DNA of 64,000 nucleotides from Pseudomonas sp. CHM02 (GCF_000612585.1 NZ_JFCA01000029.1:1-64000); one strand, 5' to 3'. Counted from the stretch's first letter, positions 46,401 to 57,440 are shown. Numbers and translations: made by a program. Notes: generated by a model not told the origin, from the letters alone.

Positions 46401-47471
46401 CCCAACGCGTTTCTACCGCAACATGCAACCTTGATGGCGGGTACCGATTTGTCGGGTAACCTGCTGAGGGAGGAGGAGTTCATCAGGCTGCGTGAATACC
46501 AGCGCCAAACCGAACGGGGATTGGGCTTTACCGCCGAGGAGATTGACAGGTATCTGGCAGGGTTTGGTCCTGACTCAGCCTCCGATGACGAGGACATTGA
46601 CGTTCACCCAGGGCAGGAAACGGCGCAGGTGCAGAAAAACCGCTGGTTTCAAGGTGTGGCCGCCGACTCGGAAAAGCATCGGATGTGGGAGGAGGTGATG
46701 GCTCAAGACACGACCGGTGACTTTGCTGAAATACTGGCGCAACTGCGTGAGACCGCGGACTTCAGGCAGGATCGCGTCGATCTTGTAGAGCGGGTCTGGG
46801 CCGTTCTGGAAGCGGCGTATGCAGATCCGGTGTTGCGCCAACGATTAATGCTGATAGCCAAGGCTTCCAGGCATCGTACGACCTGCGGGGATGGCCGGAT
46901 TCTGCTGTTCAATCAACTGGAGGTCGAGGTCTATGAGTTCAACGCGTTGCGCTCCGTTGACCCCACTAACAAAGGCCGGGCACTGCTGAAACTGTCCAGA
47001 GGGCTGTTCCGTCTGTCCCAGGTGGAAGAGGTGGCGTCCGAGCGCATCCGGCTACACCCTGGAATGGACGCTGCAGAAATTCGCCTGGCCTTGCGCATCG
47101 GCCTTGCCCAGCGTCTGGAACTGCCCAGGCAACCCAGGAGCATGCTCTATGCCGGCGTTTCGGGGGTGACGCAAGCGGATCTGGATGCGGCCTATACGAG
47201 GATTCTCGCCAGGGAAAGTACACCGGTATTCATGGAGCAACTGACCGCACGCGGGTATTGGGAAGACTACCTGCAGGAGAAATACCCCGCCGAATTCGCC
47301 AGGGTGCAACAGGCACGCGACGAAAAAAGCTCGAGCCTGGAGGATCAATACCCGGATCTCAGCCAGGAATATCTGCAGAAAATGGAGGCGTTGAAGAAGG
47401 CCAATGAGGCGGAGCGGCAGGCCTTGATGGTTGAGCTGTCAACCCGCGAAATAGCCGCGCTGGGCAACTAG
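40416..47471 (+). CDS. giant LRR-NEL effector/toxin-like protein with IpaH-type E3 ligase-like domain
   Basis: A 2351-residue protein starting at 40416 (GAGGAG 8 bp upstream; 40332 lacks a site). Residues about 1-450 resemble the dermonecrotic-toxin-type (DUF6543) N-terminal region of large Pseudomonas proteins. Two hydrophobic segments follow near 472-500 and 535-555. Three leucine-rich blocks lie near 1245-1333, 1488-1670 and 1841-2010 (for example LRELNLHNNRLTELP). Each block follows a similar helical module ending in a W-R motif (HWR near 1167, CWRD near 1463, CWRE near 1825). The C-terminal 270 residues resemble the IpaH/SspH NEL domain, with TTCGDGR giving Cys2157-x-Asp2159, as in the IpaH Cys-x-Asp motif, and FYGVSGV-like YAGVSGV at about 2250. 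The likely role is to modify host proteins with ubiquitin. No secretion gene or chaperone is adjacent. The E3 call is a motif-based inference. Confidence 0.8.
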   Translation: MSDTLPASSAVAKPPPASASIHNKLLEKAVPPWLTGAAPASLQALKAASTVQPDWHRNATPAERKALSAVTIASVLSQAALNTAMLDFKDVNAFARPLLVKALKDRFNLTLDVDKTFLRLNKPLEATIFNIRVSTFEVLKLPLLQAVLHNFEASECEPGAFDSSSGFVVETAVKGVFEAVDTTLTVRQFTQLCRSLDIGAQYQVYLKGYFRPADGVAEQALRSTFITAQKDALRVAAERALLKKDISLNDYTMILSVINGEVHPQLDGRPVWFQDMGVMKKYRLTGCVAFVICEKYRYTEDLIVYVPNDPEHPLKRYTYAQMKAELKRQFTACDVSSSANGGVNTYQRFFSQFVAYADRPGYFSEFTEDAPDTPFSQKVGAYAPIFNGLWRALNPLGGFKELPPAKQPEQVATVDPFTDVSTMLRQGTDIWTPNVDLWGYLYDRHRDQIIADAASHAVPTADVDARVRSRKLASLLNIGMLVLNGISMFIPGLGEAMMVVMAGQLLHEAFEGAIEWSEGDRRAAKAHLIDIAENLAMLAVMVGIGKAFGALAAVKPEPVIEGLERVTLPNGKVRLWKPDLTAYESNVQINAALKPNAFGEYDVDGKSYIRLGAKMYEKRFDPQLKQWRLVHRSDPDAYQPILKHYRNGTWRHTLERPLAWDRATLLRRLGPPFETFSDAQLEQLVEASGVSDDALRKLHIDDQSPPPQLLEMARLLEVDRQTEAVIGQVRKGACVNGYCQLMVPFAVELPNWPAGEVIEVFSGPEPWGRSVRFGPDAATGSARPTIKITQAQVDAGKLPEHIVAALDEEDLTQLLGSESTWAGADRVQLLRDRLADQAQLRKKALFDNLLSRQTQPDADVQALQRGFPSLSPEAAQHVLGDASAADLSRLRTTGRIPLSLAKAIRVHLHQSSLSRALAGLSVENLASPASDRLALHTLERLPGWSADTRVEVRSLGIRGPLVDSIGSDQASTRYYLIKRDDYMRAMDAEGKALNSVPKFGHNLFESLLEVLPEPWRRSLQDNPSQALQKQVTDYAYSHRDEMSRILARDALPSGAGRLLRRPSGGFGYAASGDVAGFADEPLIARVRDICPLFTDQQALAFIRDRRLAGDTDQQVFHMLQNRKRELEGLTAALDAWVDGGAPALPFPLREAWPSRRRFAERIIFHWRMGFYRGTAPERVLDLLGCDALPPWVADFSHVSKVRISAQQLNPALRQRFSALRSLDIYIDSVGDMPALADELPTWNGIRELSLELQPVLGRYSPALTQAVQGMTQLERLRLTGSIPALDYSALTRLRTLSLAGNLSEWPTGLMALDELESLDLTGVNIRSLPDALFSGHERLWRGLRLNLEALAPRSFMRAFEYVHENPAHLVDEPRMVEGYCRGRLAVLVPQDPAFAANALAVFGQDGLTSRALLDKVGALHEEYRAWDAPLVAWQGRVGARVEGEQMPTSHRQVLADRIRECWRDALAARYAPNEPVAGPSRGAREVPRNTLDLTGYDSPGDLPALGNTVFPQIRRLNLSGAKLAATGVDEFLSRFPQLRELNLHNNRLTELPQALETLGQLTELNLSYNQITITAATQARLSRLTALQRLDLSNNRVGSLNVTSLADLRSLNLGSTQTREWPDGVLTLTQLGFLDLSHSGITSIPDAVLTARNVLLAGTSLKGCQLTPQAIATAQAFAHRTRPGTPLATMFMRPFGIEREVLAAGRTGGDPMFFPAEVSEQPDLLFDQPTYLDDTRKPPTFVERLQRLDPQLGLARAVEYIDTWLADGVGAIEIENALTQWQAQHTQLIEGLNRWIDVPAFREGDVWVSATDRRRAAERLLACWRETLRHVHVNVGAARDYSVDLSGLVLGDLPALPVTFPHVGALDLSGVRLSLASDPFLLAFPRLNRLSLNANRMGALPDAVTQCAELTRLALADNALSANVPLQHQLLTLPQLQVLDLRGNSLDTFDVTGLDRLQSLDVSDNRLSEFPTGVLEAPALTTLNLRNNYPIEVIPPNAFLPQHATLMAGTDLSGNLLREEEFIRLREYQRQTERGLGFTAEEIDRYLAGFGPDSASDDEDIDVHPGQETAQVQKNRWFQGVAADSEKHRMWEEVMAQDTTGDFAEILAQLRETADFRQDRVDLVERVWAVLEAAYADPVLRQRLMLIAKASRHRTTCGDGRILLFNQLEVEVYEFNALRSVDPTNKGRALLKLSRGLFRLSQVEEVASERIRLHPGMDAAEIRLALRIGLAQRLELPRQPRSMLYAGVSGVTQADLDAAYTRILARESTPVFMEQLTARGYWEDYLQEKYPAEFARVQQARDEKSSSLEDQYPDLSQEYLQKMEALKKANEAERQALMVELSTREIAALGN

Positions 47472-47479
47472 TCTGCCAC

Positions 47480-47519
47480 CCGCATACCCGTACTGCGCCT
47501 TCGCGCTGCGGGTATGCGG
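47480..47519. terminator. perfect 11-bp stem between convergent NEL and metH genes
   Basis: CCGCATACCCG and CGGGTATGCGG pair across an 18-base loop that itself forms GCGC-CTTC-GCGC. It fills the 68-bp gap between convergent genes and probably ends transcription from both sides, although no U-tract is present. Confidence 0.6.
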
Positions 47520-47539
47520 GGATGCCATTGCCGACGAAC

Positions 47540-51250
<3,711 letters not shown>

Positions 51251-51416
51251 GGGACTACTCTGGTCAGGCATTTCGGAGGGCGTGAATCATAGCAAACCTG
51301 TGCCGATTTAGAGCATGCGCAGGTTTTGCATGAATATCGTTCATGTTGTTGTGGGGTGTGGCCCGGTAGAATCACCGGCAATTTTTCAGCGCACGCATTG
51401 AATCGGGACCGGATAC

Positions 51417-53708
51417 ATGTCACTTCGCCTCATCACCAGCGCCGTCCTGGCACTGGTCGCCTGCCTCGCACAGGCTGACGGACCCGCCCCGGCGATTTCG
51501 TACACCCGCGACATTCAACCGATCTTTACCGAGAAGTGCGTGGCCTGTCACGCCTGCTACGACTCCGCCTGCCAACTCAACCTGGGCAGTGCCGAGGGCG
51601 CGGCGCGCGGCGCGAGCAAAGTGCCGGTCTACGACGGTGAACGCAGCCAGGCCACGCCGACCACCCGCTTGTTCTATGACGCCTTTGGCAAGCAGGCCTG
51701 GCAGCAGAAGGGCTTCTACTCGGTGCTGGACGCCCAGGGCAGCCAGGCCGCCTTGATGGCGCGCATGCTGGAGCTGGGCCATAACGCACCGCTGCAAGCC
51801 AACGCCAAGTTGCCCGACGACATTGTGCTGGGCCTGAACCGCGAAAACATGTGCGCCATGCCCGGCGAGTTCAATGCCTACGCGGGTGCCCATCCCAAGG
51901 AAGGCATGCCGCTGGCGGTCACGGGCCTGACCGACCAGCAATACCAGACCCTGCAGCGCTGGCTCGCCTCCGGTGCCCCTATTGATGAGCAAGGCCTGGC
52001 GCCCAGCGCCAGGGAAGCCCTGCAAGTGCAGCAGTGGGAGAACCTGTTCAACCAGCCCGGCGCCCGCGAAAGCCTGGTGGCACGCTGGTTGTTCGAACAT
52101 TTGTTCCTCGCCCACATTTACTTCGAGAATGGCGAGCCGGGGCATTTCTTCCAGTGGGTGCGTTCGCGCACGCCGAGTGGCCAACCGATCGACCTGATCG
52201 CCACGCGCCGCCCCAATGATGATCCCGGCACCCAGGTGTATTACCGCCTGTGGCCGGTGCAGGGCGTGATCGTGCATAAAACCCACATCACCTACCCGTT
52301 CAGTGCCGACAAGATGGCGCGCATCAAAGCGTTGTTCTACGCCGGTAACTGGCAGGTCAATGCCTTGCCGGGCTACGGCCCTGGCCGGCGCGCCAACCCG
52401 TTCGAAACCTTCGAGGCCATCCCGGCCAAGGCGCGCTACCAGTTCATGCTGGATAACGCCGAATACTTTGTGCGCACCTTTATTCGCGGGCCGGTGTGCC
52501 GTGGGCAGATTGCCACGGATGTGATCCGCGACAACTTCTGGACGCTGTTCCAGGACCCGGACCACGACCTGTACATCACCGACGCGCGTTATCGTGGCCA
52601 GGCCACGCCTTTGCTGGCTATGCCTGGGCAGAACGATGACGTCGGCAGCGTGCTCAGCCTGTGGCTGGCGTACCGCGACAAACGCAATGAATACGAGGCC
52701 CTGCGCCGTGACAGCTACGCCGACCTGCCGCCGCCGAGCTGGTCGAGCCTGTGGGCGGGCAATGACAATGCCTTGCTGAGCATCTTCCGCCACTTCGACA
52801 GCGCCTCGGTGACCAAAGGCCTGATCGGCGAAGTGCCGCAGACGATGTGGCTGTTCGACTACCCGCTGCTGGAGCGGACGTATTATCAATTGGCGGTGAA
52901 TTTTGATGTGTTCGGCAATGTGTCGCACCAGGCCCAGACTCGGCTGTATTTTGACCTGATCCGCAACGGCGCCGAGCAGAACTTCCTGCGCCTGATGCCG
53001 GCCGATTCGCGCGATGGCTTTATGGATGACTGGTACCAGAACAGCGGCAAGCTCAAGCTGTGGCTGGACTATGAGGCCATTGACGACGACAAGCCCACCG
53101 GCCTGCACCTGAGTGAGCGCGATCCAAAGCGTGATTTTGCCAACCAGTTGCTCAGCCGCTATGGCAACTTGAACGCCAGCCCGGATCCGATCAACCGCTG
53201 CAGCGGCGCCTATTGCTCTCGCGACGGTATCGACCCGGCCTTGCAGGATGCGGAGCAGGCGCTCAGCCGCCTGACCTCACGCCCGGCCGCCGGGCTCAAG
53301 GTCATCGAGCAATTGCCCGAGGCCACGATGCTGCGTGTCGAGACCGCCAGTGGCAAGCGCGTGGTCTACAGCATGCTGCGCAACCGTGCCCACAGTAATG
53401 TGGCGTTTCTGCTGGGTGAGGCTTATCGCTATCAGCCGGGCCTGGACACGGTGACCCTCTATCCGGGCGTGCTCAGCAGCTACCCGAACTTCATGTTCAA
53501 CATCCCCGCCCAGGAAGTGCCGGAGTTCGTCGCCGAAATGGAACGGGCCAAGGATGCCAAGCGTTTTGAAAAGATTGTGGATCGGTGGGGCGTGCGGCGC
53601 AGTCATCCGTTGTTCTGGCAGTATTTCCATGATTTGTCGCAGTACATTCGTGAGACTACGCCGGTGGAAGAGGGGGTGTTGGATATGAATCGGTATGAGA
53701 ATTTGTGA
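51417..53708 (+). CDS. cti: fatty acid cis/trans isomerase
   Basis: A 763-residue periplasmic heme protein that converts cis to trans unsaturated membrane fatty acids during solvent or heat stress. The N-terminal signal peptide is followed by a cytochrome-c-type CVACH heme site at residues about 40-44. The remaining sequence is the large Cti domain, with NEYEALRRDSYADLPPPSW and similar stretches typical of the family. A lipobox-like LVAC occurs in the signal, so lipidation is possible. It is divergent from metH by 166 bp, which must hold both promoters. Confidence 0.93.
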   Translation: MSLRLITSAVLALVACLAQADGPAPAISYTRDIQPIFTEKCVACHACYDSACQLNLGSAEGAARGASKVPVYDGERSQATPTTRLFYDAFGKQAWQQKGFYSVLDAQGSQAALMARMLELGHNAPLQANAKLPDDIVLGLNRENMCAMPGEFNAYAGAHPKEGMPLAVTGLTDQQYQTLQRWLASGAPIDEQGLAPSAREALQVQQWENLFNQPGARESLVARWLFEHLFLAHIYFENGEPGHFFQWVRSRTPSGQPIDLIATRRPNDDPGTQVYYRLWPVQGVIVHKTHITYPFSADKMARIKALFYAGNWQVNALPGYGPGRRANPFETFEAIPAKARYQFMLDNAEYFVRTFIRGPVCRGQIATDVIRDNFWTLFQDPDHDLYITDARYRGQATPLLAMPGQNDDVGSVLSLWLAYRDKRNEYEALRRDSYADLPPPSWSSLWAGNDNALLSIFRHFDSASVTKGLIGEVPQTMWLFDYPLLERTYYQLAVNFDVFGNVSHQAQTRLYFDLIRNGAEQNFLRLMPADSRDGFMDDWYQNSGKLKLWLDYEAIDDDKPTGLHLSERDPKRDFANQLLSRYGNLNASPDPINRCSGAYCSRDGIDPALQDAEQALSRLTSRPAAGLKVIEQLPEATMLRVETASGKRVVYSMLRNRAHSNVAFLLGEAYRYQPGLDTVTLYPGVLSSYPNFMFNIPAQEVPEFVAEMERAKDAKRFEKIVDRWGVRRSHPLFWQYFHDLSQYIRETTPVEEGVLDMNRYENL

Positions 53709-53855
53709 GGGTTTTTGCGAAGGGGGGCCTATCTGTTGCACCGATAACGGATAGGACTCCGACCCAAACCAACCACTATCCCGACAAAAACACTAGGACT
53801 TTGTACCTGCGTAATATTTTGGCGTAAACTGCTGGCAAGCCTGTGAGGAGTTTCC

Positions 53856-54440
53856 ATGACTGCCATAACCATTACCGACGCCGCCCACGATTACCTGGCT
53901 GACCTGCTGTCCAAGCAGAACACCCCAGGTATCGGCATCCGCGTCTTTATCACCCAGCCCGGCACCCAATACGCCGAGACGTGCATTGCCTACTGCAAGC
54001 CAGGGGAGGAGAAGCCTGAAGACACCGCCCTGGGGCTCAAAAGCTTCACCACGTACATCGACGCCTTCAGCGAAGCCTTCCTTGACGACGCCGTAGTCGA
54101 CTACGCCACCGACCGTATGGGCGGCCAGTTGACCATCAAGGCGCCGAACGCCAAGGTGCCGAACGTCAACGCCGACAGCCCGGTCAACGAGCGCATCAAC
54201 TATTACCTGCAAACCGAGATCAACCCTGGGCTGGCCAGCCACGGTGGTCAGGTCAGCCTGATCGACGTGGTCGAGGACGGCATTGCCGTGCTCAAGTTCG
54301 GCGGCGGCTGCCAGGGCTGCGGCCAGGCGGACGTGACCTTGCGTGAAGGCATCGAGCGCACCTTGCTCGAGCGCATTCCGGAGCTCAAGGGTGTACGCGA
54401 CGTGACCGACCACACGCAGAAAGAAAACGCCTACTACTGA
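53856..54440 (+). CDS. nfuA: Fe-S cluster biogenesis protein NfuA
   Basis: A 194-residue protein with a degenerate A-type N-terminal domain (residues about 1-95) and a C-terminal NifU-like domain. The cluster-carrier motif GGGCQGCGQAD gives the CxxC. It delivers [4Fe-4S] clusters to target enzymes, especially under oxidative stress. GAGGAG lies 8 bp before the ATG. A clear intrinsic terminator follows. Confidence 0.96.
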   Translation: MTAITITDAAHDYLADLLSKQNTPGIGIRVFITQPGTQYAETCIAYCKPGEEKPEDTALGLKSFTTYIDAFSEAFLDDAVVDYATDRMGGQLTIKAPNAKVPNVNADSPVNERINYYLQTEINPGLASHGGQVSLIDVVEDGIAVLKFGGGCQGCGQADVTLREGIERTLLERIPELKGVRDVTDHTQKENAYY

Positions 54441-54462
54441 GTAAGGTGTTCACTGCGAATAG

Positions 54463-54492
54463 AAAAACGGCGCCCCGTGAGCGCCGTTTTTT
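54463..54492 (+). terminator. intrinsic terminator of nfuA
   Basis: ACGGCGC pairs with GCGCCGT across CCCGTGA, extended by AAAA/TTTT, followed by six T residues. It begins 23 bp past the nfuA stop. Confidence 0.9.
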
Positions 54493-54541
54493 ATGCTTAA
54501 AATTCAGTATCTTATGCTGATAACCTAACGTTGAAGATTAA

Positions 54542-54635
54542 CTGTAGGAGCCGGCTTGCCGGCGATAGCGACGTGTCAGTCAACAGATTCGGCAGCAGAT
54601 ACGCCGCCATCGCCGGCAAGCCAGCTCCTACAGTA
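54542..54635. repeat. REP doublet
   Basis: CTGTAGGAGCCGGCTTGCCG and its inverse TAGGAGCTGGCTTGCCGGCG-type arm face each other about 45 bp apart, between the nfuA terminator and the convergent cobM stop. Confidence 0.85.
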
Positions 54636-54687
54636 TAAAATTATTCAAATATATCAGTTGGTTGTGGCTATTTTATGAGGTTGTTTG

Positions 54688-55434
54688 TCATGGTCGATAA
54701 AGGTGTGCATGCCCGGCTCGATACAACGAAGACTCACTGAAGCTGTTACTCGCCAACACCCGACCCACCACAATCAATGCCGTACGTCGAAACCCTTTCG
54801 CCGCCACTTTCTCGACAATGTCATCGAGGGTGCCAATCGCCCAATCCTGATCCGGCCAGGTCGCCCGGTGCACCACGGCAATCGGGCAATCGGCGCCATA
54901 GTGCGGCAGCAGTTCGGCGACGATCCTTTCCAAGTGGTTGACCCCCAGGTGGATCGCCATGGTCGTGCCATGCCGGGCCAGGCTGTCGAACTCTTCACCG
55001 GCAGGCATGCTGGTTTTATCTGCGTAGCGGGTCAGGATCACGCTCTGGGCGATGTCGGGCAGGGTCAGTTCGGTTTCCAGCAGCGCCGCGCAGGCTGCCA
55101 CGGCGGTGACACCGGGGATGATCTGGAACGGGATGCCCAGTTCGCGCAAGTGGCGGATTTGTTCACCAATTGCCCCATACAGGCTCGGGTCACCGGAGTG
55201 TACGCGGGCCACATCCTGCCCTTTGGCATGGGCGGCCTTGATCAGGTCGATGATCTGTTCCAGATGCAATTCGGCACTGTTGACCAGGGTTTCGGCCTGA
55301 TGGCCTTCCAGCACCGCCGCCGGCACCAGCGAACCGGCGTAGATGATCACCGGGCAGTTGCGGATCAGCCGCTGACCTTTGACGGTGATCAATTCCGGGT
55401 CGCCGGGGCCTGCGCCGATGAAGTAGACGGTCAT
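54688..55434 (-). CDS. cobM: precorrin-4 C11-methyltransferase
   Basis: A 248-residue SAM-dependent methyltransferase of the tetrapyrrole-methylase fold. GAGPGDPELITVKG is the N-terminal signature, HSGDPSLYGA the second conserved motif, and ITLDD-like GTLDDIVEKV plus TALIVVGRVL close it. It methylates precorrin-4 at C-11 in the aerobic B12 pathway. The start at 55434 has AGGA 6 bp upstream. It is the last gene of the minus-strand cobalt operon. Confidence 0.92.
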   Translation of the reverse strand: MTVYFIGAGPGDPELITVKGQRLIRNCPVIIYAGSLVPAAVLEGHQAETLVNSAELHLEQIIDLIKAAHAKGQDVARVHSGDPSLYGAIGEQIRHLRELGIPFQIIPGVTAVAACAALLETELTLPDIAQSVILTRYADKTSMPAGEEFDSLARHGTTMAIHLGVNHLERIVAELLPHYGADCPIAVVHRATWPDQDWAIGTLDDIVEKVAAKGFRRTALIVVGRVLASNSFSESSLYRAGHAHLYRP

Positions 55435-55503
55435 GGTCATTCCTGTCGAAAAACGGGCGAGCATGAATGTTATTCATGATCGGGGCGAACGATTATCGGG
55501 ATT

Positions 55504-55896
55504 TTAGCCGGCGCACGCCAATGCAAAGGTGGCCTGTGCGGTCTTTTTGCGGGTGATCAGCAGGCGGGCAGGGGCGTTTCCGAGTTGCTCCGCCAGGGCC
55601 AGGGCGGCGCTTTCGGCGATGCCGTAACAGCCGGTATGGGCAAAAACAATGTCCGATTTGTGGCTCAGGCGCTGTTCAAAAGGCGCCAGTTGTTCAGCGC
55701 TGAAGCAATGCAGCGGCAGGTCCAGCCTCTCGGCCAGTGCCCGCAGGCCAGGTTCGTTCTGTTTGCGATCGATGCTGGCCAGCGCGGTGATGCTGTCGCG
55801 CTCGATACCGCCCTCGGCGAGGACGGTGTCAAACAGCGCCAGCAAGGTGTGAACGTCACAACCTTGCTGGCAACCCAGGCCGACCACTCGCGTCAT
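55504..55896 (-). CDS. cobE: cobalamin biosynthesis protein CobE (CbiG C-terminal-like)
   Basis: A 130-residue protein of the CobE/CbiG_C family. VVGLGCQQGCDVHTLLAL at the N-terminus, ASIDRKQNEPGLRALAERL in the middle and AEQLGNAPARLLITRKK at the end are characteristic. It takes part in the early corrin ring-contraction stage in the aerobic route; its exact biochemistry is not settled. The ATG overlaps the cbtA stop by four bases (ATGA). Confidence 0.9.
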   Translation of the reverse strand: MTRVVGLGCQQGCDVHTLLALFDTVLAEGGIERDSITALASIDRKQNEPGLRALAERLDLPLHCFSAEQLAPFEQRLSHKSDIVFAHTGCYGIAESAALALAEQLGNAPARLLITRKKTAQATFALACAG

Positions 55897-56597
55897 GCGG
55901 AGTATTGATCGTCACGGTTGCGGCGGAACAGCCACGCGCTGATCAGCCCCAGGGCCAGCCAGAATGCGACGTTGGTCAACTGCGAAGCGATCTTGAACTG
56001 CGCTTCCAGGGCTTCCGGTGCCAGCATCGAATGCACCTCTGGCTGCGGCGCGCCGATCAGGTGCGGGACTGCGAGGATTGCAACACCCAGCACTTTGAGC
56101 AGCCAGTTGCGCCCAAACACGATCAACGCGATACCCGCCGCGGTAGAGGCTGCGGTACCGATCCACCAGGTCTGGCGCAGTGCCAGGTCGGCGGCGGCGG
56201 TGCCCGGCAACTCGGGCGGCAGGCCCAGGGTGGGCGCCAGCACGAACGTCGCATAACCGGCCAGGCCCCAGAGCAGGCCTTGGGCCACGCGGGTCGGCGC
56301 ACGCAGGGTGTAAAGGCCGGCCAGCATCAACGCAAAACCGACCGCGACCACCAGGTTGCCGCCGGTGGTGGACAGCACGCGCTGCCAGCCATCTTCGGGT
56401 TCCCAGGCTTCGGCATCGTGGGTATGGGCCGCAGCTCCCTCGGCATGTTCATGGGCCACTTCGGTGGCGGCCGGGGCGTTTTCGTAGGTTTCCGCCTGCA
56501 GAATCAGCGGGGCGACCCAGAAGCTTTGCAACAGGGTCAGCAGCAGGGCGGCCAGAAGACCGGTGAAACCTGCGGTTTGCGCAATACGCTTGATCAT
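55893..56597 (-). CDS. cbtA: cobalt transporter subunit CbtA
   Basis: A 234-residue integral membrane protein with about five helices (such as AGFTGLLAALLLTLLQSFW and ATFVLAPTLGLPPELPG). A His/Asp-rich loop (HEHAEGAAAHTHDAEAWEPEDGW) near residues 50-75 would bind metal. CbtA proteins are predicted cobalt transporters found with B12 riboswitches. The start at 56597 follows an 11-bp gap after cbtB. Confidence 0.93.
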   Translation of the reverse strand: MIKRIAQTAGFTGLLAALLLTLLQSFWVAPLILQAETYENAPAATEVAHEHAEGAAAHTHDAEAWEPEDGWQRVLSTTGGNLVVAVGFALMLAGLYTLRAPTRVAQGLLWGLAGYATFVLAPTLGLPPELPGTAAADLALRQTWWIGTAASTAAGIALIVFGRNWLLKVLGVAILAVPHLIGAPQPEVHSMLAPEALEAQFKIASQLTNVAFWLALGLISAWLFRRNRDDQYSA

Positions 56598-56608
56598 GTC
56601 GGCAGGTC

Positions 56609-56797
56609 TCAGTGGCACGGGAACGCGGCGCTGTGGCGGGTATCGTGGGCGGCGTTGTGCACGGCCTCGATGTGCGAGAAACCGGCGAAATACACCAGGC
56701 ACGCGCCGAGGATCGACGCGCCGATGGCGGCGGTCAGGCGTTGGCTCAGGGTGGCGGAGTTGCTGGCGGTGTGCGAGGTGCTGCTGATGATCGACAT
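56609..56797 (-). CDS. cbtB: cobalt transporter subunit CbtB
   Basis: A 62-residue protein with one membrane helix (IGASILGACLVYFAG) and a short C-terminal tail HNAAHDTRHSAAFPCH whose histidines should bind cobalt. These are the CbtB hallmarks. It lies between the cobalamin riboswitch/terminator and cbtA. AAGGGA precedes the ATG at 56797. Confidence 0.93.
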   Translation of the reverse strand: MSIISSTSHTASNSATLSQRLTAAIGASILGACLVYFAGFSHIEAVHNAAHDTRHSAAFPCH

Positions 56798-56837
56798 GGC
56801 GCGTCCCTTCTGGGTGTCAGGGTGAAACGAGCGCATG

Positions 56838-56866
56838 AAAACCCCGCGAGCCGGGCACGCGGGGTT
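56838..56866 (-). terminator. riboswitch expression-platform terminator
   Basis: The stem AACCCCGCG/CGCGGGGTT on the minus strand is followed by TTTT and lies between the B12 box and the cbtB start, 41 bp upstream of the latter. It is in the correct place to be the ligand-controlled terminator of the cbt riboswitch. Confidence 0.8.
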
Positions 56867-56904
56867 CTGAACAGCGCCCGCCCACCGCGGGTTTGTTATC
56901 TGAA

Positions 56905-57095
56905 TTTTTCGGGCCGGTCTCCGGGCTTGCGAGGGGGCTCCTGGGGAGTCCTGAAAGCGTCGCCTTCCCATGCCATACAGGCACAGTGGATCTGACGCTT
57001 CGCTCGCTTACCGTTGCGGGGGCAGCACCGGACTGGTCATAACGCTATGACGCACCGGTTTCCCGTTTCACCCTGTGAAGGGCACCCGAAACAAG
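56905..57095 (-). promoter_or_regulatory. cobalamin (AdoCbl) riboswitch upstream of cbtBA-cobE-cobM
   Basis: The minus strand shows the conserved aptamer elements in order: GAAACGGGAAACCGGTG, then CTGCCCCCGCAACGGTA, then the B12 box AGCCCGGAGACCGGCC at 56927-56912. The terminator at 56838-56866 follows. Vitamin B12 should switch off cobalt-import and cob gene expression here. Confidence 0.93.
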
Positions 57096-57146
57096 GTGTG
57101 TAGGAGAGCATGGTGGGATTGGGGGAGTCAATTGGGATGTGGGGCT

Positions 57147-57203
57147 TATCCGTTATTTGGGTGATGGCGGAACCCATTTCAGCCGTTACCCAAAAAACGG
57201 ATA
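57147..57203. repeat. 22-bp imperfect inverted repeat, possible dispersed element
   Basis: Arms 57147-57168 and 57182-57203 match at 19 of 22 positions across a 13-base loop, with the outer TATCCGTTATTTGGG and AACGGATA. It lies between the two riboswitches, in the 170-bp gap that would contain both promoters. Confidence 0.75.
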
Positions 57204-57261
57204 CGTACACAAGCCAGGCCACCCCATCATTGACCATCCCCCAAGCACTGCGTAGCCTTGC

Positions 57262-57440
57262 ACCCTCGAGGTTCTTCGGCCCAGGCCGAAGCTAAGAAGG
57301 GAACGCGGTCCAAGCCGCGGCTGCCCCCGCAACTGTGAAGGGTTCATCTGTCTGCCACGCCACTGCCATTAAGGCGGGAAGGCGCAGCCAGCGCCGGTCG
57401 CAAGACCTGCAAGCCCCAAGCCAGGAGACCTGCCTCGCAA
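57262..57440 (+). promoter_or_regulatory. cobalamin (AdoCbl) riboswitch upstream of cobW-cobN
   Basis: On the plus strand the aptamer elements appear in order: GAAGGGAACGCGGT, then GCTGCCCCCGCAACTGT at about 57320-57336, then the B12 box AGCCAGGAGACCTGCC at 57419-57434. It precedes cobW by about 105 nt. A GGGCGGG/CCCGCCC stem ends three bases before the cobW ribosome site. Confidence 0.94.

Noticed and set aside
51251..51416. A cobalamin or SAM riboswitch upstream of metH
   Set aside because: The 166-bp divergent gap lacks a B12 box and any recognisable aptamer element.
57037..57295. Small frames around the inverted repeat between riboswitches
   Set aside because: They read through the repeat arms and the riboswitch and have no credible ribosome site.
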